Origin: Lysobacterales bacterium
GTDB taxonomy: Bacteria > Pseudomonadota > Gammaproteobacteria > Xanthomonadales > Rhodanobacteraceae
Length of the DNA: 64,000 nt
NCBI GenBank assembly: GCA_017305055.1
Contig: JAFKMZ010000005.1
Span: 1-64,000 of the forward strand
Direction of reading: 5' to 3'
The position numbers and the translations under genes are program-made. The notes below the pieces were generated by a model. It did no database searches, was not told the origin of the DNA, and saw nothing but the letters and a program-made list of their open reading frames with translations. Below, in pieces: positions 20,433-30,439 of this stretch (position 1 is its first letter; every line of letters starts with the position of its first letter).

Positions 20433-20963
20433 TCAAATTGCCAAGCCGGCCGACAGGCGCGCCAGCCGGCCGCGCGCGGAGCCATCGATCACTTCGCTGC
20501 CGGTGTCGATCACCGCGCCAGCCAGAAGGGCCGGATCCACGTGCGACTCCAGCTCGATCTCGCGCTGGAAGCGACGCTTCAGCGACGCGCGGATCTGTTC
20601 GACCTGCGCCTCGCTCAACGCCATCGCGCTGGTCACCTTGACCAGCAGCTGCGACTCGGACTCGCGCTTGTACGCCTCGTACAGTCGCGCCACTTCCGGC
20701 AGCACGGCCATGCGTCGCTGCTCGGCCATTTCGCCGAGGAACTGCGCAAACGGGGCATCCGCCGCGACGTCCGCCGGGCGATGCAGTGCCACCAGCTGCG
20801 CGGGCAGCACGCGCGGGTCGTTGCCCAACGCGGCGATGCGCGGATCAGCCGCCACGTCCGCGGCAAATGCCAGCGCCTTGGACCAGGCCTCCAGCGAGGC
20901 CGTGTCCCGCGCCACCTCGAAGGCCGCGCGCGCGTAGGGTCGAGCCAGGGTTGCAGTCTCCAT
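20433..20963 (-). CDS. atpH: F1Fo ATP synthase delta subunit
   Basis: 176-residue peripheral-stalk subunit linking the b-dimer to the top of F1. [18 protein letters not shown] is the typical N-terminus, and the C-terminal [28 protein letters not shown] is the family signature. It follows atpF by 6 bp. Confidence 0.96.
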   Translation of the reverse strand: METATLARPYARAAFEVARDTASLEAWSKALAFAADVAADPRIAALGNDPRVLPAQLVALHRPADVAADAPFAQFLGEMAEQRRMAVLPEVARLYEAYKRESESQLLVKVTSAMALSEAQVEQIRASLKRRFQREIELESHVDPALLAGAVIDTGSEVIDGSARGRLARLSAGLAI

Positions 20964-20969
20964 GGCCGG

Positions 20970-21440
20970 TCAGATCTCGGCGACCAACTGGTCGAGCAGC
21001 GCCTTGTGCACTGCCGGGTCAACCTCGCGCTGCAGGATCTTCTCCGCACCACGCACGGCCAGGCTCGCGACCTGGTCACGCAGCTGCTCGCGTGCGTTCT
21101 GGGTCATGCGCTCGAGATTGGCCTGTGCCACGGCCTGCTGGCGACCGACCTCCTGCTGCGCATCGGCGCGCGCCTTTTCCATGACCTGGTTGGCCTGCTG
21201 CTGGGCCTGGCCCAGGATCTCGTTCGCCTGCTGCCGGGCCTTGCGCACCTCGTCCGCCACCTGGGTGCCGGCCTGCTTCAGCTCGACACGTGCACGTTCG
21301 GCAGCCTCGAGGCCATCGGCAATCTTCTTTTGGCGCTCGCTGATGGCATTCAGCAGCGGCGGCCAGATGAAGTGCATGCAAAACCAGATCAGCAATGCAA
21401 AGGCGATGACTTCGCCAATGAGCGTGGCATTGAGGTTCAT
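20970..21440 (-). CDS. atpF: F1Fo ATP synthase b subunit
   Basis: 156 aa, one N-terminal membrane helix ([24 protein letters not shown]) followed by a long charged coiled coil with many Ala/Gln/Glu/Lys residues, forming the peripheral stalk. [10 protein letters not shown] is the usual start. It lies 58 bp downstream of atpE and 6 bp upstream of atpH. There is one b gene only, so a homodimer is expected. Confidence 0.96.
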   Translation of the reverse strand: MNLNATLIGEVIAFALLIWFCMHFIWPPLLNAISERQKKIADGLEAAERARVELKQAGTQVADEVRKARQQANEILGQAQQQANQVMEKARADAQQEVGRQQAVAQANLERMTQNAREQLRDQVASLAVRGAEKILQREVDPAVHKALLDQLVAEI

Positions 21441-21498
21441 GGATACGCTACCCGTGGTTCAGCAGGAATGGACACGAAGTCGATCGGACCAGACGGCA

Positions 21499-21834
<336 letters not shown>

Positions 21835-22635
21835 TCAGTGATGCTGCTGGGCCATGGCGATGTAGACCACGCTCAGCACCATGAAGATGAACGCCTGGAT
21901 GAGGATGATCAGCAGCTCGAAGATGCCCCAGGCCAGGTAACCCACGACACCCAGGCCGAACAGCACGGCGCTGCCCGCGCCGATCATGCCGGCCAACAGC
22001 ATGAACACCAGCTCGCCGGCATACATGTTGCCGAACAGCCGCATGGCCAGGCTGACCGGCTTGCTCACCATCTCGATGAGGTTCATCAGCAGGTTCAGCG
22101 GCGCCAGCCACGGTCCGAAGGGTTCGGTGAACACCTCCTTCATGTAGCCGCCAAAGCCCTTGGCCCGGAAACTGTAGAAGATGGTCAACACGAAGATCGT
22201 GAGCGACATGGCAAACGTCGTCGTGATCTCGGCGGTGGGCACGGCGCGGAAATGCTCCACTCCGAACAGGCTCAAGGCACGCGGGATGGCGTCGATCGGC
22301 AACACGTCCATCAGGTTCATGAACAGGACCCAGAGGAACACGGTCAGTGCCAGGGGCCCCAGCAGGCGCGAATCGCCATGGAACACGTCCTTGACCTGAC
22401 CGTCGACAAACTCGACCACCAGCTCCACGAACGCCTGGCCGCGCGACGGCACGCCGGACGACGCACGGCGGGCAAAGCTCCATAACCACAGACTGATGAT
22501 CACGGCAAAAATCAGCGACACCGCAAGCGTGTCCACCTGCAGGGTCCAGAAGCCGCCAGGACCCACCTGGACGGTCAGGTTGCCGAGGTGGTGGGTGATG
22601 TACTCGGAGAGCCCCATGGGCGCTTCGGTGCTCAT
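21835..22635 (-). CDS. atpB: F1Fo ATP synthase a subunit
   Basis: 266-aa membrane stator that forms the proton half-channels. MNLMDVLPIDAIP and PLNLLMNLIEMVSKPVSLAMRLFGNMYAGE are conserved; the arginine in SLAMRLFGN is the essential residue. About five to six membrane helices are visible. It starts in a 4-bp ATGA overlap with atpI. Confidence 0.97.
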   Translation of the reverse strand: MSTEAPMGLSEYITHHLGNLTVQVGPGGFWTLQVDTLAVSLIFAVIISLWLWSFARRASSGVPSRGQAFVELVVEFVDGQVKDVFHGDSRLLGPLALTVFLWVLFMNLMDVLPIDAIPRALSLFGVEHFRAVPTAEITTTFAMSLTIFVLTIFYSFRAKGFGGYMKEVFTEPFGPWLAPLNLLMNLIEMVSKPVSLAMRLFGNMYAGELVFMLLAGMIGAGSAVLFGLGVVGYLAWGIFELLIILIQAFIFMVLSVVYIAMAQQHH

Positions 22636-23009
22636 GCCTGTTCCTTGAATCGCAGTGCGAACAAATTAACCGCCATGGCCGCTCCCATGCCCGCCAGTAC
22701 CGCCAGGGCGGGCATCCGCCAAAGCGCCAGCAACACATACAAGCCCACGATGAAAACCATCCATTTCAACGCCATGCCGACCAGCAGATCGACCAACGCC
22801 ATGCCTGCACCAACCCGTTGCCGGCCGGCGAACAAGCGCAGGCCCAGCACCGCCGTTCCCAGCACGACCAGCATCCCGCCCAGTGTCACCGCCGATGCCG
22901 CGCGCACGCCCTGCAACAAGAACAGCGCGGCGGCCGCCAGGACCAGCACCAGCTGCCACGCCAGCACACGCGTCGCCAAACGGCGACTTGCAGCAATGGA
23001 GTTGATCAT
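22632..23009 (-). CDS. atpI: ATP synthase I protein (assembly factor)
   Basis: 125-aa membrane protein with four hydrophobic segments (VLAWQLVLVLAAAALFLLQ, AVTLGGMLVVLGTAVLGL, WMVFIVGLYVLLAL, LAVLAGMGAAMAVNLFAL). AtpI helps assemble the c-ring in other bacteria. It is first in the atp operon and overlaps atpB by 4 bp. The sequence is poorly conserved in general, so the call rests on hydrophobicity, length and position. Confidence 0.88.
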   Translation of the reverse strand: MINSIAASRRLATRVLAWQLVLVLAAAALFLLQGVRAASAVTLGGMLVVLGTAVLGLRLFAGRQRVGAGMALVDLLVGMALKWMVFIVGLYVLLALWRMPALAVLAGMGAAMAVNLFALRFKEQA

Positions 23010-23087
23010 CTGGACTCATCCGCCAACCGGACCCGGCCTGGACGCTGCACCGAAACCAAACTGGAAACCGCGCCACAAAGCCTTTGA

Positions 23088-23116
23088 AGTTTAACAGCAC
23101 GCGTCTGCTTTCACAA
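23088..23116 (-). promoter_or_regulatory. Candidate sigma-70 promoter of the atp operon
   Basis: On the minus strand TTGTGA (23111-23116) and TAAACT (23088-23093) are separated by exactly 17 bp, 78 bp upstream of the atpI start. Each box matches four of six consensus bases. No experiment supports it. Confidence 0.4.
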
Positions 23117-23219
23117 ACTGGCGAGGCCGCCGCGGCGGCCACTTGCGCCGGCGCGCTGGCAGCCTGAAACGACCATGCGACGGGATCGCCAGGGTGCGGA
23201 CATCCCGCAGCCGGGCATG

Positions 23220-23250
23220 AAAAAGCCGGACCTTGGGCCCGGCTTTTTCA
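23220..23250. terminator. Bidirectional rho-independent terminator
   Basis: AAAAAGCCGG (23221-23230) pairs perfectly with CCGGCTTTTT (23240-23249) around a nine-base loop, and the A/T ends give a U tract in either direction. It is placed downstream of the phasin gene on the minus strand, insulating it from the atp operon. Confidence 0.85.
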
Positions 23251-23287
23251 TGCGGCAAAACGACACGCCGCCTGCAGCTGTGCCTGC

Positions 23288-23674
23288 TTACTTGGCAGCC
23301 TTCTTGGCAGCGGCAACCGGGGCGGCAACTGCATCGTTGGCGGCCTGGCGCTGCTCCTGCAGCAGGGCGTTCAGCGACTCGGCGGTCTTCTGCGTGATCG
23401 CCAGGATTTCCTGCGACAGGGCAACCGAACGCTCGGCGCTCTCACGGCTCAGGGCGGCGCCCTTTTCCCACAGGCTGCGCAGGCCGTCGACATCACGGGT
23501 ATCCATGGCTTCGGCCACGAACTCGGCGGAAACCTGGCTCTGCACCTCGAGCGCCTTGAGCTGCTTGCCGGCGACGGCCTCCAGGCTCTTCAGCGCCAGG
23601 GCCTGGGCCTTGAACGCGTTGTCGGTGAACTGCTTGGTGAAGGTGAACAGCTGGTTGTTGAGTTGCTGGGTCAT
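23288..23674 (-). CDS. Phasin family protein
   Basis: 128 aa, helical and Ala/Gln/Glu rich, lacking cysteine and with a Lys/Ala-rich tail (PVAAAKKAAK). The region FTKQFTDNAFKAQALALKSLEAVAGKQLKALEVQ resembles phasins, which coat polyhydroxyalkanoate granules. ATG 23674 (MTQQLNNQLF) has GAGGA seven bases before it. It stands alone, with its own promoter and a terminator at 23220-23250. No PHA synthase is in the window. A general stress or histone-like role is also possible for such proteins. Confidence 0.8.
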   Translation of the reverse strand: MTQQLNNQLFTFTKQFTDNAFKAQALALKSLEAVAGKQLKALEVQSQVSAEFVAEAMDTRDVDGLRSLWEKGAALSRESAERSVALSQEILAITQKTAESLNALLQEQRQAANDAVAAPVAAAKKAAK

Positions 23675-23709
23675 GGTGGTGTCCTCACAAGGGTGGGTTG
23701 TTGAGGCAC

Positions 23710-23740
23710 ACTCTAGCAAGTTCTTTTGTGCAATGCAACA
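23710..23740 (-). promoter_or_regulatory. Phasin promoter with PhaR-like operator
   Basis: On the minus strand TTGCAT (23733-23738) and TAGAGT (23710-23715) are 17 bp apart. The -35 box sits in a near-palindrome TGTTGCA-T-TGCACAA (23726-23740), rich in TGCA as are PhaR operators near phasin genes. It is about 36 bp from the phasin start codon. PhaR itself is not in the window. Confidence 0.4.
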
Positions 23741-23837
23741 TATTCTGCCAGCCGCCGTCTTGTATTTAGTTAAAATTCATTATTGTCAATGAATTGCGTC
23801 GTCAACCACATTCGTTGCGCCGCCGCATACGCGGGCA

Positions 23838-24221
23838 TCAAGCCGGCAGATCCCCACGTTCGCCACGGTAGCGGCAGCCCGAGGTGCAGGTTTCGCGCAC
23901 CACGACCTCGGACAGCAGTGGCAGGCTCGGTTGCAACCTCTCCCACAGCCAGATGGCGATGCGTTCGCTGGTGGGATTGTCCAGACCTTCGACCTCGTTG
24001 AGATAGTGGTGGTCGAGCAACTCATGCAAGGGCCGGAACGCCTGCTTGATGTCCGCGAAGTCGAGCACCCAGCCGCTGTCGGCCGCTAGCGGTCCAGCGA
24101 CATGGATCTCCACCACGAACGAGTGGCCATGCAGGCGCGCGCACTTGTGTCCGGCCGGCACATGCGGCAGGCGGTGCGCCGCCTCGAAGCTGAAGGTCTT
24201 GAAGATGTCCATGCCCGGCAT
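23838..24221 (-). CDS. queD: 6-carboxy-5,6,7,8-tetrahydropterin synthase
   Basis: 127-aa queuosine-pathway enzyme that turns dihydroneopterin triphosphate into 6-carboxytetrahydropterin. The zinc and catalytic motifs are clear: FEAAHRLPHVPAGHKCARLHGHSF (first His, Cys, then HGH), LDHHYLN with the third catalytic residues, and the C-terminal ETCTSGCRYRGE. ATG 24221 was chosen; ATG 24212 (MDIFKTF) is an alternative start. It lies 28 bp from the end of the dehydratase-like gene, both on the minus strand. Confidence 0.96.
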   Translation of the reverse strand: MPGMDIFKTFSFEAAHRLPHVPAGHKCARLHGHSFVVEIHVAGPLAADSGWVLDFADIKQAFRPLHELLDHHYLNEVEGLDNPTSERIAIWLWERLQPSLPLLSEVVVRETCTSGCRYRGERGDLPA

Positions 24222-24249
24222 GGTACAGCCCGCCGTGCGCGTGCCGTGT

Positions 24250-25260
24250 TCAGGGTGCCTGCGGTGGCACGGGCCCGGCCAGTGCCTGTCGGGCGAAACT
24301 TGGCAGGTCGATGTTCGATCCGCACACGATCACCGCCACCCGCTGGCCTTCAAGACGCTGGCGTAACGGACCGCACAGCGCGGCCGTGGCGGCGGCAGCG
24401 GCCGGTTCGACGGCGAGTTTCATGTCGGCGAACAGCAGGCCCATGGCGTGCTGCATGGCCGCGTCGGGAATGGTGACGATGTCGTCGACGAAGCGTCGCG
24501 CCAAGCCATAGGTGTATGGCAAGGCGTACGGCGCGGCCAGGCTGTCGGCGATGGTGTCGACGCGTTCCAGCCGCTGCGGCGCACCGGCGCGGAAACTGCG
24601 GCTCATGCTGTCGGCGCCAACCGGCTCGACACCGTAAACCTTGCATTGCGGCTGCATCTGCTTCACTGCGCAGGCAATGCCGGCTATCAGTCCGCCGCCA
24701 CCGATGGGCACGATCACCGCGTCCAGATCCCGCGCCTGCCGCGCCAGTTCGTAGCCCACCGTGGCGGTGCCAAGCACGGTCAACTCGCCCTCGAACGGGT
24801 GCACGAAGCTGCGGCCTTCCTCCTTGCGGATGCGCTCGACCTCCTCGAACGCGGCATACACGTCGTCGGTCAGCACGACCTCAGCGCCATAGGCACGACA
24901 CGCGGCAACCCGCGCCGGATTGGCCGTCTTCGGCATGACCACCTTGGCGCTGGTGCCGACCACGCGCGCGGCAAAGGCGGTGGCGATGGCATGGTTGCCG
25001 GCGCTCACCGCGGTCACCCCACGGCTCCTCGCCCCTTCGTCCAGTGCCAGCGTGTTCAGCAGCGCGCCGCGGGCCTTGAACGTGCCGGTGTACTGGAACA
25101 ATTCGAGTTTCAGCAGGACCTGGGTGCGCGGCCCGGCGGCCGCGGCAATGGAGTCGCCACGCCACGCCCACACCGGGGTTTCGCGGATGCGCTCGCCAAG
25201 GCGCTGGCGGGCCTGGCCGATGTCCCCGGGCGTCGGCGTCTTGTCGGATGCTGCATTCAT
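24250..25260 (-). CDS. Threonine/serine dehydratase-like PLP enzyme
   Basis: 336-aa fold-type II PLP enzyme. KLELFQYTGTFKARGA contains the lysine that binds PLP, SAGNHAIATAFAA is the phosphate-side substrate loop, and VPIGGGGLIAGIACAVK is the glycine loop for the cofactor phosphate. The length and the lack of a C-terminal ACT domain point to a catabolic threonine dehydratase, serine racemase or related enzyme rather than biosynthetic IlvA. No ilv genes adjoin. ATG 25260 (MNAASDKTP) was chosen; the frame continues upstream. It is divergent from zwf. Confidence 0.85.
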   Translation of the reverse strand: MNAASDKTPTPGDIGQARQRLGERIRETPVWAWRGDSIAAAAGPRTQVLLKLELFQYTGTFKARGALLNTLALDEGARSRGVTAVSAGNHAIATAFAARVVGTSAKVVMPKTANPARVAACRAYGAEVVLTDDVYAAFEEVERIRKEEGRSFVHPFEGELTVLGTATVGYELARQARDLDAVIVPIGGGGLIAGIACAVKQMQPQCKVYGVEPVGADSMSRSFRAGAPQRLERVDTIADSLAAPYALPYTYGLARRFVDDIVTIPDAAMQHAMGLLFADMKLAVEPAAAAATAALCGPLRQRLEGQRVAVIVCGSNIDLPSFARQALAGPVPPQAP

Positions 25261-25510
25261 GCCTGAACCCGCCTTCCGCCGCTGACCATGTCCTGCCATC
25301 GTATCGCGATCATGCGGAGTGGAGTGGCTGCATCGTGGCTGCGCCGGCATGCGTGTGACCATGGGCACACGCATGCTTCACCTGCCTGCGTGCACACTTG
25401 CCGTCTCGCCGCGGGTCCCGGACAACGGTGGCAAGATGCATGCTCCGGGTGATCAGCGCCGCCCATCGACGACGCCACGTCCCTTCCCTGGTATGGAGCA
25501 CCTGACCGTC

Positions 25511-26917
25511 ATGGCTACACCCCGTTCGGATGCGTTGGTTTTCTTCGGCGCCACCGGCGACCTTGCCTACAAGAAGATCTTCCCCGCGCTGCAGGCACTG
25601 ACCCAACACGGCGAACTGGACATGCCGATCATCGGCGTGGCGCATTCGGGCTGGAGCGTCGCAAAACTGCGCCAGCGCGCGCACGACAGCCTCGCCCAGG
25701 CGGCCCAGGACAGTGGTGGCAGCGTCGACGAACAGGCATTCGCGCAGCTGGCCAGCCACCTCGACTATGTCGACGGCGACTACAACGACCCGGCCACGTT
25801 CACCAAACTGCGCCACGTGCTTGGCGCGGCCAAGCGGCCACTGCATTATCTGGCCATTCCACCCAGCTTCTTCTCCACGGTGGTGACGAACCTCAAGCAG
25901 GCCAGCTGCGCGGGCGATGCGCGCGTGGTGGTGGAAAAGCCCTTCGGCCGCGACCTGGCCTCGGCCCGGCAGCTCAACCGCACCCTGCACGAGGTATTTC
26001 CCGAGTCGTCGATCTTCCGCATCGACCATTACCTGGGCAAGGAGCCGGTGCAGAACCTGCTGTACTTCCGCTTCGCCAATACCGTGCTGGAGCCGGTGTG
26101 GAACAACCGCTACGTCGACAGCGTGCAGATCACCATGGCCGAGAGTTTTGGCGTGGCCGGTCGCGGTGCGTTCTACGACAGCGTCGGCGCCATCCGTGAT
26201 GTGCTGCAGAACCACCTGCTGCAGGTCACCTCACTGCTGGCGATGGATGCCCCGGTGGGCAGCGACCCGACCTCGCTGCGCGCGGAAAAGCTGCGCCTGT
26301 TCCGCGCCATGCGCCCGCTCAATCCGCGCGACGTGGTGCGCGGGCAATTCAAGGGCTACCGCGGGGTCGCAGGCGTTGCCGCCGATTCGGACATCGAAAC
26401 CTTCGTGGCCCTGGCGCTGCACATCGACACCTGGCGCTGGGCCGGCGTGCCTTTCTACATCCGCGCCGGCAAGCACCTGCCGATCACCACCACCGAGGTG
26501 GTGGTGGACATGAAGCCGCCACCGCTGTCGATCTTCGACCCGATCACCCCGCCATTGTCGAACTACTTCCGCTTCCGCCTCAGCCCCGACGTGGTCATTG
26601 CCGAAGGCATGCGCGTCAAGCGCGCCGGCGAGACCATGCAGGGCGAGCCGGTGGAGCTGGTTGCGCGGCATCGCCCGGGACCGGTCAAGTCGCCCTACGA
26701 ACGCCTGCTGGGTGACGCCCTGCGCGGCGACAACGCCCTGTTCACCAGCGACGAGAGCGTGGAAGCGGCGTGGGCGGTGGTGGACCCTGCCCTGAAACAC
26801 GAGCATGGGGTGGAACTCTACGAGCCGGGCAGCTGGGGCCCGGCCGCGGCCCAGCACATCGTGAGCAGCGCCGAGGGCTGGCACGACCCCGCTGCCGAGG
26901 CCACCAAGCCATGCTGA
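25511..26917 (+). CDS. zwf: Glucose-6-phosphate 1-dehydrogenase
   Basis: 468-aa enzyme oxidising glucose-6-phosphate to 6-phosphogluconolactone with NADP(H). [17 protein letters not shown] is the dinucleotide-binding loop, [13 protein letters not shown] (about residue 170) carries the catalytic His and Lys, and [21 protein letters not shown] is typical of the substrate side. ATG 25511 ([13 protein letters not shown]) starts close to the nucleotide fold; ATG 25493 would add six residues. It is the first gene of a compact plus-strand sugar-phosphate cluster; the next gene starts within its last codons. Confidence 0.96.
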   Translation: MATPRSDALVFFGATGDLAYKKIFPALQALTQHGELDMPIIGVAHSGWSVAKLRQRAHDSLAQAAQDSGGSVDEQAFAQLASHLDYVDGDYNDPATFTKLRHVLGAAKRPLHYLAIPPSFFSTVVTNLKQASCAGDARVVVEKPFGRDLASARQLNRTLHEVFPESSIFRIDHYLGKEPVQNLLYFRFANTVLEPVWNNRYVDSVQITMAESFGVAGRGAFYDSVGAIRDVLQNHLLQVTSLLAMDAPVGSDPTSLRAEKLRLFRAMRPLNPRDVVRGQFKGYRGVAGVAADSDIETFVALALHIDTWRWAGVPFYIRAGKHLPITTTEVVVDMKPPPLSIFDPITPPLSNYFRFRLSPDVVIAEGMRVKRAGETMQGEPVELVARHRPGPVKSPYERLLGDALRGDNALFTSDESVEAAWAVVDPALKHEHGVELYEPGSWGPAAAQHIVSSAEGWHDPAAEATKPC

Positions 26918-27621
26918 GCCGCGGCGCTCCAGACGACTGCTGCGTGTTCCTGGTGGACGTCGACAACACCTTGTTCGACAACGACCGTTTCGCCGCCGAC
27001 CTGGGCGCACGCCTGCAGGACGACTTCGGTGCGGACGGCCGCGACCGCTACTGGCATCTGTACGAAGCGCTGCGCGACGAAGTGGGTTACGCCGATTACT
27101 TCGGCGCCCTGCAACAGCTGCGCCTGGAGCGCGAAGCCGAGCCGGCGATCCTGCGGCTGGGCGAATGGATACTGACCTACGGCTACGCCGACAACCTGTA
27201 CCCGCAGGCGCTGGAAGCCGTCACGCACCTGCAGGCGCTCGGCACCACGGCCATCCTGTCTGACGGCGACGCCGTCCTGCAGCCGCACAAGATCCGGCGC
27301 AGCGGGCTCTGGGAAGCGTTGCATGGCGAGGTGATGGTCTTCGTGCACAAGCAGGACATGCTCGATGCGGTACAGAAGCGCTATCCGGCGGGCCACTACG
27401 TGATGCTCGACGACAAGGCGCAGGTACTGGCACAGATGAAGCGGCTCATGGGTGCACGGTTGACCACGGTGTTCGTGCGCCAGGGCCACTACGCGCAGCA
27501 AGCGGGGCCGGATATCGAGCCCGCGCCGGACCTCCAGGTGGAGCGCATCGGCGACATCCGTGGTTTTGCGTCCGACGGCTTCGGGCGCGCCGCAGCGGCC
27601 GTGCCGCTGGCCGGCATTTGA
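26911..27621 (+). CDS. HAD-superfamily hydrolase
   Basis: 236-aa HAD phosphatase with [13 protein letters not shown] at its start (DxD motif: nucleophile and general acid), LSDGD in the second motif position, and [13 protein letters not shown] as the fourth (acidic) motif. Overlaps the end of zwf by 7 bp and precedes tal by 32 bp. Its place in zwf-tal-pgi suggests a sugar-phosphate substrate, but none is established. In other bacteria the slot after zwf often holds 6-phosphogluconolactonase; this protein is not that family. Confidence 0.85.
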   Translation: MLSRGAPDDCCVFLVDVDNTLFDNDRFAADLGARLQDDFGADGRDRYWHLYEALRDEVGYADYFGALQQLRLEREAEPAILRLGEWILTYGYADNLYPQALEAVTHLQALGTTAILSDGDAVLQPHKIRRSGLWEALHGEVMVFVHKQDMLDAVQKRYPAGHYVMLDDKAQVLAQMKRLMGARLTTVFVRQGHYAQQAGPDIEPAPDLQVERIGDIRGFASDGFGRAAAAVPLAGI

Positions 27622-27653
27622 TCGCAGCGCCTGCACGCTGCAAGGAGATACCC

Positions 27654-28757
27654 ATGCAAGCCACCCAAGCACTCCACCAGATGGGCCAGAGCCTGTGGCT
27701 GGACAACATCACCCGCAGCCTGCTGGACGACGGCACGCTCGCGCGCTACATCGCCGAGGACTCCATCACCGGCCTGACGTCCAACCCCAGCATCTTCGAC
27801 AAGGCCATCGGCAGCGGCAGCGCCTACGACGCCGGCATCCGCGACGGCTTGCGGCGCGGCCTGTCCGGCGAGGCCCTGTTCATCGACCTGGCGCTGGACG
27901 ACCTGCGCGGCGCCGCCAAACTGTTCGAGCCGGCTTTCACCGCGAGCGGACACATGGACGGCTGGGTATCGATGGAGGTCTCGCCGCTGCTGGCCGGTGA
28001 CACTGCAGGCAGCATCGCCGCGGCGCGGCGTATCCACAACCAGGCGCAGTGCGCGAACCTGCTGGTCAAGATTCCCGGCACGCGCGCAGGCGTACCGGCG
28101 ATCGAGGAGAGCATCTACGCCGGCGTGCCGACCAACGTCACCTTGCTGTTCTCCGCCGCGCAATACCAGGCTGTGGCCGAGGCCTACATGCGCGGCATCG
28201 AGCGGCGCCTCAAGGTCGGGCTCGATCCCCGCGTGCACTCCGTGGCCTCGCTGTTCGTCAGCCGCTGGGACGTCGCCGCCAACCCCCAGCTGCCGGAGGA
28301 ACTGCACAACCAGCTCGGCATCGCCGTGGCCCGGCAGACCTACCGCGCCTACCGTGAACTGCTGGCCTCGCCACGCTGGAAGAAACTGGCTGCCGCCGGT
28401 GCCCCGGTACAGCGCGTGCTGTGGGCCAGCACCGGCACCAAGGATCCAGCTGCCCCCGACACCATGTACGTCGACGCCCTGGCGGCACCGGACACGATCA
28501 ACACCATCCCGGACAAGACCCTGCTCGCGTTCGCCGATCACGGCACGGTCGGCAACGCCATGCCGGTCGACGGCGGTGATGCCGACGCGGTGGTGGCCAG
28601 GATCGCCGCCTCCGGTGTGGACATCGACGCGCTCGCCGAGAAGCTGCAACGCGACGGTGCCGCCGCCTTCGTGAAGTCCTGGAAGGAGCTGCTGCAGCGC
28701 CTCGTCGACAAGGCCGGTGCACTTGATTCCGGCGCTTCCGGCAGGAAATCATCGTGA
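27654..28757 (+). CDS. tal: Transaldolase
   Basis: 367-residue enzyme moving dihydroxyacetone units between fructose-6-phosphate and erythrose-4-phosphate. [16 protein letters not shown] is the family N-terminal signature. [18 protein letters not shown] holds the Schiff-base lysine, and [15 protein letters not shown] follows. It resembles the longer transaldolases seen in actinobacteria and some proteobacteria rather than TalB (~317 aa). ATG 27654 follows AAGGAG at good spacing. Its TGA overlaps the pgi GTG start. Confidence 0.95.
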   Translation: MQATQALHQMGQSLWLDNITRSLLDDGTLARYIAEDSITGLTSNPSIFDKAIGSGSAYDAGIRDGLRRGLSGEALFIDLALDDLRGAAKLFEPAFTASGHMDGWVSMEVSPLLAGDTAGSIAAARRIHNQAQCANLLVKIPGTRAGVPAIEESIYAGVPTNVTLLFSAAQYQAVAEAYMRGIERRLKVGLDPRVHSVASLFVSRWDVAANPQLPEELHNQLGIAVARQTYRAYRELLASPRWKKLAAAGAPVQRVLWASTGTKDPAAPDTMYVDALAAPDTINTIPDKTLLAFADHGTVGNAMPVDGGDADAVVARIAASGVDIDALAEKLQRDGAAAFVKSWKELLQRLVDKAGALDSGASGRKSS

Positions 28758-30439
28758 GCACAGTGGAACTCGCTGCGCGCCCGCAGTGGCAGGCACTGCA
28801 ACGGCATGCCGCGCAGATCGGCCACCGGCACCTGCGCGAGTTCTTTGCCGACGACCCGAAGCGCGGCGAGCGCTTCAGCGCCGAGGCTGCCGGGTTGTAC
28901 CTGGACTATGCCAAACAGCGCGTCGACGCCGAGACCATCGGCCTGCTCGACGCGCTGGCACAGGCCTGCGGCCTGCCGCAGCGGATTGCCGCCATGTTCC
29001 GCGGCGACGCCATCAACACCAGCGAGGACCGGCCGGCGCTGCACGTGGCCCTGCGTGCCCCCAGGGGCGAGAAGATCCTGGTGCGCGGACATGACGTGGT
29101 GCCCGACGTGCATGCCGTGCTCGACCGCATGGCCGCGTTCAGCGAGGGCGTGCGCGGCGGCGAGCGACGCGGGCACACCGGCAAGCGCCTGCGCAACGTC
29201 ATCAGCATCGGCATCGGCGGCTCCGACCTCGGCCCGGTCATGGCCTACGAGGCGCTGCGCGCCTACAGCGACCGCGACATGACGTTCCGCTTCGTATCCA
29301 ACGTCGACGGCACCGATTTCAGCGAGGCCACGCGCGACCTCGATGCCGCCGAAACCCTGTTCATCATCTGCTCCAAGACCTTCACCACGCTGGAGACGCT
29401 GACCAACGCCCATGCCGCACGGCGCTGGTGTCTGGCCGCGCTGGGCGACGAGCAGGCGGTCGCCAGCCATTTCGTGGCCGTCTCGACGAACGCGGACGAA
29501 GTGGCGAAGTTCGGCATCGCCGCCGAGAACATGTTCGGCTTCTGGGACTGGGTCGGCGGCCGCTATTCGATGGACTCGGCCATCGGCCTGTCCACCATGC
29601 TGGCGATCGGCACGGCACGCTTCGAGGAGATGCTGGCCGGCTTCCATGCCATGGACGAACATTTCCGCAGCACGCCGCTGGCGCGCAACCTGCCGGCCCT
29701 GATGGGGCTGCTCGCGGTGTGGAACAGCAATTTCCTGGGCGCGACGACGGTGGCCGTGCTGCCCTACGAGCAGTACCTGAAGCGCTTTCCCGCCTACCTG
29801 CAGCAGCTGACCATGGAGAGCAACGGCAAGCACGTCACCCGGGAAGGCGCGCCGGTCGGCTACAGCACCGGGCCGATCTACTGGGGTGAGCCGGGCACGA
29901 ACGGCCAGCACTCGTTCTACCAGCTGCTGCACCAGGGCACGCGCCTGGTGCCCTGCGATTTCATCGGCTTCGCGCAAACCCTGAACCCGGTGCCGGTGCA
30001 TGGCGAAGGCGGCGGCGACCAGCACGACCTGCTGCTCGCCAACCTGATTGCCCAGGGTGAGGCGCTGGCCTTCGGCAAGACCGCGGCGCAGGTGCGCGCC
30101 GAAGGTGTCGCCGAGGCGCTGGTGCCGCACCGCACGTTCGAGGGCAACCGGCCAAGCACGACCATCCTCGCCCGGCGGCTCACGCCGTACGCGCTCGGCA
30201 CCCTGGTGGCGCTCTATGAGCACAGCGTATTCGTGCAGGGCGTGATCTGGGACATCGATTCCTTCGACCAGTGGGGCGTGGAGCTCGGCAAGCAGCTGGC
30301 CAAGGCCACGATTGCCGAGCTCACCGCCGCCGAGCCTCCGGCCCTGCACCACGACGGCTCGACGAACGAGCTGATCCGGCGCTATCGCGCACTGCGCGAC
30401 GACGCCACAACCGCAGCCACGACCAGCAATAGACCATGA
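28754..30439 (+). CDS. pgi: Glucose-6-phosphate isomerase
   Basis: 561-aa enzyme interconverting glucose-6-phosphate and fructose-6-phosphate. [19 protein letters not shown] is the sugar-phosphate loop. [27 protein letters not shown] and [11 protein letters not shown] are conserved, with the [18 protein letters not shown] catalytic Glu-Gly and His region and [18 protein letters not shown] near the C-terminus. It begins GTG in a GTGA overlap with tal and ends in an ATGA overlap with pgm, so translation is coupled. Confidence 0.97.
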   Translation: MSTVELAARPQWQALQRHAAQIGHRHLREFFADDPKRGERFSAEAAGLYLDYAKQRVDAETIGLLDALAQACGLPQRIAAMFRGDAINTSEDRPALHVALRAPRGEKILVRGHDVVPDVHAVLDRMAAFSEGVRGGERRGHTGKRLRNVISIGIGGSDLGPVMAYEALRAYSDRDMTFRFVSNVDGTDFSEATRDLDAAETLFIICSKTFTTLETLTNAHAARRWCLAALGDEQAVASHFVAVSTNADEVAKFGIAAENMFGFWDWVGGRYSMDSAIGLSTMLAIGTARFEEMLAGFHAMDEHFRSTPLARNLPALMGLLAVWNSNFLGATTVAVLPYEQYLKRFPAYLQQLTMESNGKHVTREGAPVGYSTGPIYWGEPGTNGQHSFYQLLHQGTRLVPCDFIGFAQTLNPVPVHGEGGGDQHDLLLANLIAQGEALAFGKTAAQVRAEGVAEALVPHRTFEGNRPSTTILARRLTPYALGTLVALYEHSVFVQGVIWDIDSFDQWGVELGKQLAKATIAELTAAEPPALHHDGSTNELIRRYRALRDDATTAATTSNRP

